A stretch of 64,000 nt of DNA, taken from assembly GCF_000717025.1 (NCBI RefSeq), contig NZ_JNXG01000014.1, positions 62,001 to 126,000 of the forward strand, written 5' to 3'. Each line of letters opens with the position of its first letter. The first letter of the stretch is position 1. This document shows, one piece after another, positions 52,778 through 61,011 of the stretch. The notes beneath the pieces were generated by a model, which saw only the letters and a list, made by a program, of their open reading frames with translations, was not told the DNA's origin and searched no databases. The position numbers and the translations under genes are program-made. This DNA comes from Streptomyces atroolivaceus (GTDB taxonomy: Bacteria; Actinomycetota; Actinomycetes; Streptomycetales; Streptomycetaceae).

Positions 52778-54154
52778 GCGGCGGCGAGCGGCACACAGTG
52801 CCGGTGGACGTGCACTTGATCGCCGTCCGCGAGGGCGAGAAAGGGCCGGAGGTGCTGCTGTCGAGGCGGGCCGGCACCGTCCACGCCACGGGGCACTGGC
52901 ACTTCCCCTCCGGCCACGTCGACGGCCCTTTCGAAGACGTCGTCACCGCGCTCGTGCGCGAGACGAACGAGGAGACCGGCCTGGTGGTGGATCCGGACGA
53001 CGTACGCGCCGCGGTCACCGTCCACCACCGGGCGCCGGCCGGGAGCGCGGGTCGGTTTCTTCTTCGAGGTCCGCCGCTGGTCCGGGACGCCGGACGTCAG
53101 GGAGCCCAAGGTGTGCGACGCCATGGGCTGGTTTGCGTTCGACGCTCTGCCGGAGCCGATGGTCGCCTACTGCCGCGCGGGGCTGGAGGCCTATCGGGCT
53201 GGCGTTCCCGTGGCGCTGCACTTCCAGGAGCCGGGCGATCCGATCGGGCACGACCCGGCTGTCGACCGGATCCGCCTTGTGCCCGCCCCGGGCCCCGATG
53301 AGCCGCATCCTGGACGTGACGTGCGGGAGTTCGCCGAGCGGGCGGTCGGCCGGATCACCGCCTGGACGGACGTGTCCTGGGCACGTGAGGAGAGCCGCGT
53401 ATGGCGGGCGCGCGGCGCCGAGGGCGGCACCTGGTACGTCAAGATCCACCAGAGCGACCGCTTCCACCAGCGTGAAGTGGCCGCGCTCCGTGGCTGGGTG
53501 CCCGGCATCGGTCCGGCGGCGCCCCGCCTGGTGGCGGCCGACGCGCAGTTGCGGGCCGTGGTGCTCACCGCGGTGGGTGGCCGGTCTTTGCACGGCGCCA
53601 CGTACGCGTCCGAGCAGCAGCGCCACGTCTTCCACCGCATCGGGCAGCTCGCGGCCGCCATCCACACCAGCGCCCCACCGCGCCCGGCCGCCAGCACCCT
53701 GCCCCAGGGGAAGCTGGAGCGTCACCTGAACGGTGCCCGGCCTCACCTCGCGGCCGGGGACGAAGAGTTCATCCGCACCACCGCTGAGAAGGCCGTCGGC
53801 CTGCCCGCCCCGGATGTGGTGCCCACACACGGTGACTTCCAGTACCGCAATCTGCGCTGGGACGAGGCCGCCGATGTCCTTTACGTGATCGATTTCGAGC
53901 GGTCAGAGGAGGGCCCGGCGATTAGGGACTTCGTGAGGCTGTCCGATGCCTGGCACGGCCGCCCTGACCTCCTGGCCGCCGTAACGGATGGCTACGGTCG
54001 CCCCTTCACCCCGGACGAAGAGGCCCAGCTCACGGTCCTGTCCGTCCTGGATGCCGTTTCCGGCATCTCCTACGGCGCCGCCCACGACGATCCCGAGCTC
54101 GTCGAGCGCGGTCGGCGCACCCTGGCCAGGCTCCGCGCCGCACAACGCCCCTGA
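52774..54154 (+). pseudogene. Nudix-phosphotransferase fusion broken by one frame change
   Basis: The GTG at 52774 overlaps the previous stop. The first part is a Nudix hydrolase (VPVDVHLIAVREGEKGPEVLLSRRAG; box SGHVDGPFEDVVTALVRETNEETG). At about 53045 the frame must change to read VGFFFEVRRWSGTPDVREPKVCDAMGWFAFDALPEPM, which completes the Nudix fold. The chain then runs on into an APH-like kinase (WYVKIHQSDRFHQREVAALRGW; catalytic THGDFQYRNLRW; metal site VIDFERSEEGP), ending at 54154. If the break is a sequence error this is a 460-aa bifunctional protein. Otherwise only a kinase fragment (from about 53111) is made. Confidence 0.72.
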
Positions 54155-54187
54155 ACACCACCACGCCTACGTACGAGGAGCAGCACG

Positions 54188-56563
54188 TTGACGTACACCG
54201 CCCGCGACGAGTGGGAGCAGCACTTCAGCGACGGCCGGGGGTTCCGGCAGGTCGGTGAGCGGGAGCGGGAGCTCCTCGCCGAGCACACCTCCGCCCCGGA
54301 TGGCGGCGGCCGCGCGCTCGACGTGGGCTGCGGCACCGGCGAGCTGGCCGCCTACCTCGCGTCACTCGGCTACACCGTGGACGCGTGCGACTTCACGGAC
54401 AGCGCGCTCGCACGGGCCCGCGAAGAGCACGCCGACGTCGAGGGTGTGCGCTGGCTGCAGCTGGACATCGAGCTCGACGACCCTGCCCCGCTGCATGAAG
54501 AGGGGTATGACCTGATCACGCTCCGCCTGATGTACCCGTTCGTGCAGGACAGGGGGCGCGTTCTTCACGGGCTGGGTGAGCGGCTGCGGGACGGCGGCGC
54601 TCTCGTCATCATCACCCCGGTGGCGCAGACCACGCCCGAGGAGCGGCGCGGCATCGCCTTGGACGAGGACGAGATCGCCGTGCTCGCCGCCGGATGGGAA
54701 ACGGTGGAACGGCTGGACGCGGACGGCCTGGCCGTTCTGGTCCTGCGCGGCCCTTGCCACGCCGACACGAGGGCCGTCGAGACGCGGCCGGCCACCGGCC
54801 ATGCCCTGACCGGTGCCCTCGCGGTCGTCACCGACGACGCCGGCCGGGTCCTGCTCGGCCGGTCCCGCCGCGGCATGCTCGAACTGCCCGGCGGCAAGAC
54901 CTGCGGCCCGGAGGGCTTCGCCGCCGCGGCGGTCCGCGAGCTCGCCGAGGAGACGGGCCTGGTCGCCGGCCCGGCGGATGCGTATGTGGTGACAATGGTG
55001 GTCGACGATAGCCACGGCATCCCGCGGCTCACGGCCGTCGTCCGCATCACTGCGTGGACGGGAACCCTGACCAACGTGGAGGCGGACAAGTTCGACCGCT
55101 GGGAGTTCTTCGACCTGCACGCTCTCGCCTGTGTCGGGGACGTCTTCGTCCCTGCCGCACGCGCGATCGACAGCGTGTGGCCCGGCGTCATCCCGGATCT
55201 GCCGCCTGTGGTCTCCTACCCGCTCGCCACCGATCGGCCGCCCGTGCCGGGCGAGCCGGGTGAGGCCGCCCGGCTGCGACAGGCGATGGCCCAGACGGTC
55301 GCCGACGGAGGCTGGGCCCGGTCCGAGCCCGTCCGCGACGCGCTGCGCACGGTGCCCCGCCATCGTTTCGCCCCGGAAGTGAACCTGGCGGCCGCGTACG
55401 ACGGCGGCGACCGGGCCGTCATCACCCGACGCGACGAGACCGGGACAGCCATCAGCTCGGTGTCCGCGGCCTGGCTCCAGGCCGACATGCTCGAGAGCCT
55501 GCGTCTTCGGCCGGGCGCGATCGTGTTCGAGGCGGGATCCGGGGGCTACAACGCCGAGCTGATCGCCCACGCCACCGGGCCCGACGGGCGCGTGGTGAGC
55601 GTCGACATCGACCCGTGGGTCGTACGCCGCACCCGCGCCTTCCTCACGGAGGCCGGCAGCGGACGCGTCACAGCCGTCGAAGCCGACGCCCCACTCGGCG
55701 CGCCCGCCCACCTCGCGCCGCGCGGCGGCTTCGACGGCAGCATGATCACCTACAACTGCTGGGATGTCTCCCCGGCCTGGCGCGAGCAGTTGGCAGAAGG
55801 CGGGCGCCTGGTCCTGCCGCTGGAGATGGGCGGCTACACCCGGGCGATCGCGTTCGAGCGGCGCGGCGAGGTGTTGCACGCCCGCCGCTTCACCTACTGC
55901 GGTTTTGTCCGCGACCAGGGGCAGCAGGCCCGCCCGGCCCCGGTCGTGCCCTTGCTCGACGGAGTGCTGACACTGCGTTTCGACGACGGTGCCGCCGCGC
56001 GCACGGAGGGCTTGGAGGAGGCGCTGCGCGGACGGCGGCACGAGGTCGCGACCGGCGTGACCATGAGGGCGGCGAACTCCTACTACGGCTCCCTGCAGCT
56101 GTACGCGGCCACCACCCTGCCTGCCTTCTGCCGCCTGGTTGCCCGCCAGGCCCCGGAGGAGGGGGTGACCGCCATCGCGAAGGACCGCGACGCCCCAGCG
56201 ATCGTCGGCGAGGCCTCGCTCGCCTACCTGATCCACGTCCAGACCAAGGACAGCGACCGCCCGGAACACAGGGAGTGGGAGTGGGTCGCCCATGCCTTCG
56301 GCGAGCAGGGGCCCGAGCTCGCCGAGCGGCTGGTGGCCACAGTCCGGGCCTGGGACCGCCACATCCGCGCCGATGACAACGACCGGCACGCCGATCCCGT
56401 CCTGACGGCCCACCCGGCCGGCACGCCCGATGACGCGTTGCCCGCTGGCGACGTCCTGGACAAGCTGCACAGCCGTTTGGTGTTCCGGTGGCCGGGGCGT
56501 GACGCGGTGCTGCCCGGTCCCGTTGAGCGTCCTGTGGCCGACGTCGTGGCCGAGGGGGTGTGA
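54188..56563 (+). CDS. Three-domain fusion: methyltransferase-Nudix-PCMT (FxLD-system type)
   Basis: 791 aa from a TTG at 54188 (GAGGAG upstream). Residues 1-195 are a class I methyltransferase (ALDVGCGTGELAAYLASLG). Residues ~205-330 are a Nudix hydrolase (ALAVVTDDAGRVLLGRSRRGMLELPGGKTCGPEGFAAAAVRELAEETG). Residues ~355-780 match the PCMT-like 'FxLD system' methyltransferases of lanthipeptide loci (LRTVPRHRFAPEVNLAAAYDGG; ITRRDETGTAISSVSAAWLQADMLESLRLRPG; FEAGSGGYNAELIAHATGPDG; LVLPLEMGGYTRAIAFER). All three active sites look complete. No FxLD precursor, dehydratase or cyclase is visible in the window, so the target is open. Its stop overlaps the next start. Confidence 0.85.
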   Translation: MTYTARDEWEQHFSDGRGFRQVGERERELLAEHTSAPDGGGRALDVGCGTGELAAYLASLGYTVDACDFTDSALARAREEHADVEGVRWLQLDIELDDPAPLHEEGYDLITLRLMYPFVQDRGRVLHGLGERLRDGGALVIITPVAQTTPEERRGIALDEDEIAVLAAGWETVERLDADGLAVLVLRGPCHADTRAVETRPATGHALTGALAVVTDDAGRVLLGRSRRGMLELPGGKTCGPEGFAAAAVRELAEETGLVAGPADAYVVTMVVDDSHGIPRLTAVVRITAWTGTLTNVEADKFDRWEFFDLHALACVGDVFVPAARAIDSVWPGVIPDLPPVVSYPLATDRPPVPGEPGEAARLRQAMAQTVADGGWARSEPVRDALRTVPRHRFAPEVNLAAAYDGGDRAVITRRDETGTAISSVSAAWLQADMLESLRLRPGAIVFEAGSGGYNAELIAHATGPDGRVVSVDIDPWVVRRTRAFLTEAGSGRVTAVEADAPLGAPAHLAPRGGFDGSMITYNCWDVSPAWREQLAEGGRLVLPLEMGGYTRAIAFERRGEVLHARRFTYCGFVRDQGQQARPAPVVPLLDGVLTLRFDDGAAARTEGLEEALRGRRHEVATGVTMRAANSYYGSLQLYAATTLPAFCRLVARQAPEEGVTAIAKDRDAPAIVGEASLAYLIHVQTKDSDRPEHREWEWVAHAFGEQGPELAERLVATVRAWDRHIRADDNDRHADPVLTAHPAGTPDDALPAGDVLDKLHSRLVFRWPGRDAVLPGPVERPVADVVAEGV

Positions 56564-58011
56564 TGGCGGACGGGCCGTGCGACAGGCGGTGTTCGTCGCC
56601 CCGGCGGAGCGCGACGAGCTCGATCGGATGCGTGGCGCGCACGCGGCCGCAGCGGAGCAGTTCCGGGTGTCCGCCTCGGGGCACCGAGTACGTGTCCGTC
56701 CAGCCGGCCACCAGCGGCACTCCCGCGCTCGACCAAAACATCGCTCTGCCCGACGCGTGGTGGTCGGAGCTGAAGTCCGCGCTCGGGACGCTCGCGACGG
56801 TGCCCACCGACCGGGAATCCGTACGGCAGAACTGGGTCGACCGGAACTTCCGTCGCTCCCTCGGCATGGACCCCGTCCTGATCCGTGAGACCACGACCGG
56901 GCACGCCGACCTGCACTGGGCGAACCTCACCCGAGCGCCCCTGGTCATCTTGGACTGGGAGAACTGGGGTCGCCTGCCCGTCGGTTACGACCTGGGTCTG
57001 CTCCACGCGTACTCGCTTGCCGTGCCGGCGACCGCCGCCCGGATCCGCCGCGAGTTCGCCCATGTCCTGGACACCGACGCAGGCCGGATCGGCGAGCTCG
57101 TCGCGCTGGCCCAGCTCCTCCAGGCCTGCTCCCGAGGCGTCCACCCCACCTTCGCCCCGCTCATCGCCCGCTGGGCGCAAGAGCTCACCCACACTCCCGT
57201 GCCCCCCGCCCTGACCGGCCCGGAGGCCTTCGTGACGCAACCGACCGCCGCTCCGTCCCTGCTCGGAGTGTTCGCCCACCCGGACGACGAATCCCTCCTC
57301 GCCGGCGGCGTGCTCGCCCAGCACGCCGCCGGCGGCGCCCGCACCGCGGTCGTCACCGCCACCTGGACGGCCGGCAGCCACCGAGCCGCCGAACTCGCCG
57401 ATGCCCTGAACGTCTTGTGTGTTGGGGCCCCGCGGCTGCTCGGCTACGCCGATGCCCGCAACCCCGCCTCGGCACCCGACGGCGCCGTGCGCCTGGTCGA
57501 CGCGCCCCTCGACGAAGCCGTCGGCCGCCTGGTCGCACACATCCGTGAGGTCCGGCCCGACATCGTCGTCGGACACGATGCCCTGGGCCAGCTCACGGGG
57601 CACCCTGACCACCGGCGTGCCCACCAGATCACACTCCTCGCCGTCGAGGCCGCAGGCCTGCCGCACCTGTATCCCGATGCCGGCGAGCCCTGGCAGCCGA
57701 CGGCCCTGTACGCGGCCACGCACTCGGAATCAGGTGTGGGCCGGCTCGGCCCACTACTTCAAAGCGTCGGGAAGACCCTCCTTACGGTGCCGGACGCGTA
57801 CGTGACCACGACCGTCGACGTTTCACCGTGGGCCGCGGTGAAGATGGCGGCGATCCTCGCGCACCGCAGCGAAGCCGCCCGCGAGCGGCCCCTGCCCGGC
57901 CTGCTCGCCCGCTTGCCCGAAGCAGAACGCGACGAGATCATCCGCACCGAGTCCTTCACCCGGCTCACCCCCGGCCCCGCGCCGGGTCACCCTCACCGGC
58001 TCGTCGCCTGA
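56563..58011 (+). CDS. Phosphotransferase-like domain fused to PIG-L deacetylase, with frame disturbance
   Basis: The ATG overlaps the previous stop (TGATG). Sense sequence is RQAVFVAPAERDELDRMRGAHAAAAEQFRVSASG in one frame. After about 56682 it continues in another (TEYVSVQPATSG ... LIRETTTGHADLHWANLTRAPLVILDWENWGRLPVGYDLG), so the N-terminus contains one or two frame shifts. Catalytic HADLHWAN and metal DWENWG motifs mark an APH-like kinase. From about residue 230 follows a PIG-L/LmbE deacetylase (LGVFAHPDDESLLAGG; VGHDALGQLTGHPDHRRAH), a zinc enzyme that removes acetyl groups from N-acetyl sugars. The deacetylase part is intact. The fusion is unusual. Confidence 0.72.
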   Translation: MADGPCDRRCSSPRRSATSSIGCVARTRPQRSSSGCPPRGTEYVSVQPATSGTPALDQNIALPDAWWSELKSALGTLATVPTDRESVRQNWVDRNFRRSLGMDPVLIRETTTGHADLHWANLTRAPLVILDWENWGRLPVGYDLGLLHAYSLAVPATAARIRREFAHVLDTDAGRIGELVALAQLLQACSRGVHPTFAPLIARWAQELTHTPVPPALTGPEAFVTQPTAAPSLLGVFAHPDDESLLAGGVLAQHAAGGARTAVVTATWTAGSHRAAELADALNVLCVGAPRLLGYADARNPASAPDGAVRLVDAPLDEAVGRLVAHIREVRPDIVVGHDALGQLTGHPDHRRAHQITLLAVEAAGLPHLYPDAGEPWQPTALYAATHSESGVGRLGPLLQSVGKTLLTVPDAYVTTTVDVSPWAAVKMAAILAHRSEAARERPLPGLLARLPEAERDEIIRTESFTRLTPGPAPGHPHRLVA

Positions 58012-58055
58012 CCGACCGCTGTCCACATGGTTCCGTCCGCACGATCGGAGACGAG

Positions 58056-58610
58056 ATGACCGCCACGCCCGCCCCTGACGCACCGCCCAGCACGATGATG
58101 ACCGACGAGGAGTACGGGGTCCTACGCGCCTCGGCCGCTCTGTGGGCCGGTACGTCCGTGCTGATCACCGACCAGCGCAGCCGGGTCCTGATCCAGCGCG
58201 TCGACTACCGCACGACCTGCCTCCTGCCGGGCGGCGCCGTCGATGCGAACGAGTCCCCGGCCAAGGGCGCCGCGCGGGAACTGCGCGAGGAACTCGGCGT
58301 CACCACGACCGTCGACCGCGGACTCGCCGTGGACTGGGTCAGCGCCGACAGCCTCAACGCGCCCGCCGGCACGCGTTTCCCCGGCGAGATCCTGCACGTC
58401 CACGACGGCGGAACGTGGGACAACGAGCAGATCGCCGCCATCCGGCTGCCCGACCGCGAGATCAAGTCCGTCGAGTTCGTCGAACCCGCCCGCCTACCGG
58501 ACCTGATGTCCCCCGGCGACGCCCGCCGGGCCCTCTCCGCCCTGCGCGCCCGCATCAACTCCGCCGGGCCCGCGCTGCTGGAGAACGACCTCCCGATCGC
58601 CCCCACATGA
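58056..58610 (+). CDS. Nudix hydrolase
   Basis: 184 aa from the ATG at 58056 (GGAG upstream). Single Nudix fold: RASAALWAGTSVLITDQRSRVLIQRVDYRTTCLLPGGAVDANESPAKGAARELREELG contains the complete box. The C-terminus (DLMSPGDARRALSALRARI) is a helix common in small actinobacterial Nudix proteins. It follows the PIG-L gene by 44 nt in the same direction. Its last ~117 nt are overlapped antisense by the GNAT reading frame. Confidence 0.87.
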   Translation: MTATPAPDAPPSTMMTDEEYGVLRASAALWAGTSVLITDQRSRVLIQRVDYRTTCLLPGGAVDANESPAKGAARELREELGVTTTVDRGLAVDWVSADSLNAPAGTRFPGEILHVHDGGTWDNEQIAAIRLPDREIKSVEFVEPARLPDLMSPGDARRALSALRARINSAGPALLENDLPIAPT

Positions 58611-59117
58611 GCTGCTGCCGAGGCGCTTGGTCATGGCCCGGTTGACTCGGGGGTCGCGTCCGGCGACGTAGGAGGGGCAGGGCAGGTATCCGGTGCGGTG
58701 GTAGAGGGCCAGTGCAGCGGCGTTGCGCCGCCCGGTCTCCAGCATGATCCGCGTGGCGCCGCGGCTGGCGGCGTGCTGTTCGAGGTTGCCGAGGAGGTGC
58801 CGGCCGGTTCCCTGGCCGCGGGCGCCGATGGAGACATACATGCGTTTTACCTCCCCGGTGTGCTCGTCGAGGAAGCGTACGCCCCCACATCCGATCGCCT
58901 CCTGGCCGAGGTGGGCGACGAGGAACAGCCCTGGCGGGTCGAAGTCCGTCTCGGGTGTGGCGTCCGGGTCGTCGGCGAACCCATAGAGGCCGAGTTGCTC
59001 GGCGCGCAGGGCCTGCGTGAGGCGGCGGGCGTCCGGGTGGTTGTAGGGCACGGCAGTGACGGAAGGCGTCGGGCGTATCCAGGCTGGGGCGCCGGGGGCG
59101 GTGGGCACGGACGTCAT
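58494..59117 (-). CDS. GNAT-family N-acetyltransferase
   Basis: 207 aa from the ATG at 59117. The GNAT core is clear: GLFLVAHLGQEAIGCGGVRFLDEHTGEVKRMYVSIGARGQGTGRHLLGNLEQHAASRGATRIMLETG, with the acetyl-CoA loop RGQGTGR. The natural end should be near AMTKRL. Instead the frame runs on for about 40 more residues, antisense to the end of the Nudix gene, so the original stop seems lost or displaced. Convergent with the Nudix gene; target unknown. Confidence 0.8.
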   Translation of the reverse strand: MTSVPTAPGAPAWIRPTPSVTAVPYNHPDARRLTQALRAEQLGLYGFADDPDATPETDFDPPGLFLVAHLGQEAIGCGGVRFLDEHTGEVKRMYVSIGARGQGTGRHLLGNLEQHAASRGATRIMLETGRRNAAALALYHRTGYLPCPSYVAGRDPRVNRAMTKRLGSSSCGGDREVVLQQRGPGGVDAGAQGGEGPAGVAGGHQVR

Positions 59118-59281
59118 GCAACAGATCGTGCCCTGTCGACGTTCTATGGCCGCACGGGCGAAGGGTTCTCGACGCGCGTGTCTTCCGACAGCGGCCGGGC
59201 ACACGGTGTCCACTACGGGGAGTGGTTCCTGCGGCCGGCCGTTGTGCTGTGGGGAGATCCCCGCTCTGGTGGAGGTGTGCC

Positions 59282-59776
59282 ATGTCGTCCGGGGGCCGCA
59301 AGCTGTTCGATCTGGAAGCTTACGAGGCAAGGGCCCGTCTCGGGCCCTGCTTCGTCTGCGCGTTCTTGAAGGGAGAACCCGGCTACGAGCACGAGCTGGT
59401 CTATGAGGACGCGGACCATGTGGCGTTCCTGGACCGGTGGCCGACGCTGCCGGGCAAGGTTCTCGTCGCGCCCAGGGAGCATGTGGAGGATGTGGTCAGC
59501 GGGTTCTCGGACGACGGTTTCATGCGGATGATGCAGGCCGTACGCCGTGTGGCGCTCGCGGTCGAGGAGGTGCTGGCGCCGGAGCGGGTGTATCTGTTGT
59601 CCTTGGGGTCCCGGCTGGGAAATCCGCATGTGCACTGGCATGTCGCTGCCCTGCCGCCTGGGACCCCGTACGAGCAGCAGCAGTTTCATGCGCTGATGAC
59701 GGAGCATGGGGTGGCCGATGTGGCGCAGGCCGAGACCGCGAGGATCGCGGCGGAGTTGCGGCGGCGTCTGGTCTGA
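59282..59776 (+). CDS. HIT-family nucleotide-binding protein
   Basis: 164 aa from the ATG at 59282 (GGAGG upstream). CFVCAFLKGEPGYEHELVYEDADHVAFLDRWPTLPGKVLVAPREHVEDV gives the N-terminal fold, and the triad is intact in NPHVHWHVAALP (HVHWH). HIT proteins hydrolyse or transfer nucleotidyl groups, for example adenosine phosphoramidates. It closes the Nudix/kinase/methyltransferase run and mirrors the broken HIT gene at its start. Confidence 0.9.
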   Translation: MSSGGRKLFDLEAYEARARLGPCFVCAFLKGEPGYEHELVYEDADHVAFLDRWPTLPGKVLVAPREHVEDVVSGFSDDGFMRMMQAVRRVALAVEEVLAPERVYLLSLGSRLGNPHVHWHVAALPPGTPYEQQQFHALMTEHGVADVAQAETARIAAELRRRLV

Positions 59777-59792
59777 CGTGCGGTGTTCCGGG

Positions 59793-60480
59793 TCAGCAGC
59801 CCTGTCGGCGGGCGGTGATGGCGCTCTGGGCTGCGAATGCGGCGGTGAGGTTGCGGGCGGAGTCGCTGGCGGTCGCGATGCGAACGGCGTCGGCGGCGTG
59901 ACGGGCCGCTTGGTCGAGGTCACCGTTGGCGAGGTAGATGCGGGCGCTGGCGGTGATGACCTCGGCGGAGCCGCGGTGTGCCCCTCTTGGCCAGTCGGCT
60001 CGGGCCTCTACGAGGGCTTTGATTCCGTCGCTGATGTACTGGGGTCGTTTTGTGGCGAGGCGGACGAAGGTGTGGCCGGCCCACTTGCCGATCTCCATGG
60101 GGCTGATGTAGCCGATGTTGGTTGGGGTCTCGCCGTCGTCGCTGTGGCCAAGGATCCGCCACGCCTCGTTGAGGGCGGCTGAGGCGTTGCGCGCGTCATC
60201 GAGGCCGGCGTGGTGGTGGGCGCCGACGGCGTGGAGCCAGCATCGCACTGCGAGGTGGATGCGTGTCCCGCCGCGGGCACCGGACGTGGTCGGCGAGGTC
60301 GGCCGCGCGTTTGAGGTAGCCCTGGTCTGCTGCGATCCGGCTCATCTGTCCGCGGAGGTTGGCCCACTAGGAGAGGTCGCCGGCTTCCAGGCGGCATCGG
60401 CGGCTTGCTGGTGACACTGGATGGCGGCCTCGGCCATGCCGAGATCGTAGGTCAGGAAGCCGGCGAACCCCCCGGTGTCG
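59793..60480 (-). pseudogene. XRE/TPR regulator, C-terminal remnant
   Basis: Minus-strand sequence in several frames restores the TPR-like tail of large Streptomyces XRE regulators: GGFAGFLTYDLGMAEAAIQCHQQAADAAW, then RGQMSRIAADQGYLKRAADLADHVRC, then MRCWLHAVGAHHHAGLDDARNASAALNEAWRILGHSDDGETPTNIGYISPMEIGKWAGHTFVRLA to a stop at 59793. At least two frame changes are needed and no HTH is present. Confidence 0.65.
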
Positions 60481-60539
60481 GAGGACAGTGCGCCAGTTCC
60501 TTGCGTTCGACGGGAGTGTGCGGGGATCTCGCCAGTCGT

Positions 60540-60977
60540 CGAGGACCCATCTGGGGCGGCCGACCGGCGTCTATGCCTGTCTGCGCCCCGAGCTCGTAGA
60601 CGCGGACAAGGGGACGTCGGCGGGCAAGCTCAAACCACCGGGCTGGCGTGGTGACGGCAAGGCTTTCAACGAAGCCCGCGGCCACCTCCTCGCCGCACAT
60701 TTGGGTGGTGCCGGCACAGGTCCCCTGGCGTGGCACAACCTCGTCACCGAGACCCAGACCCCCACGAACTCACCCGACCAGCGCGACCAGGTGGAGGTGA
60801 AGATCTTCAAGCAGGTGTGCAAGCATCAAGAAGTCGTCTAGTACCACATCAAACCAATCTATGAAGGGGCCAACCCGATACCGATCAGGCTGGAGTTCAC
60901 GGCCTTCGGGAACAGGGGTTACACCCTCACGCACAGCCTGGACAACCCCGCCGCCGGTGTCCGGACCGCTGTGTAAC
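60540..60977 (+). pseudogene. DNA/RNA non-specific endonuclease toxin tip, inactivated
   Basis: GRPTGVYACLRPELVDADKGT ... LKPPGWRGDGKAFNEARGHLLAAHLGGAGTGPLAWHNLVTETQTPTNSPDQRDQVEVKIFKQ matches the C-terminal nuclease domain of polymorphic toxins (RGHLLA...GG...NLV...N core). After QEVV an in-frame TAG (60840-60842) interrupts it. The same frame continues with the expected end YHIKPIYEGANPIPIRLEFTAFGNRGYTLTHSLDNP to a stop at 60977. One base change would restore it. The delivery (N-terminal) part of the toxin is absent. Confidence 0.72.
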
Positions 60978-61011
60978 ATCGCCGCCGACTGAACTTGGAA
61001 GAGGCCCCCTC

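Noticed and set aside
47218..59776. A lanthipeptide (FxLD) gene cluster
   Set aside because: Only the methyltransferase-type domain matches. No precursor with an FxLD core, no dehydratase and no cyclase were found on either strand.
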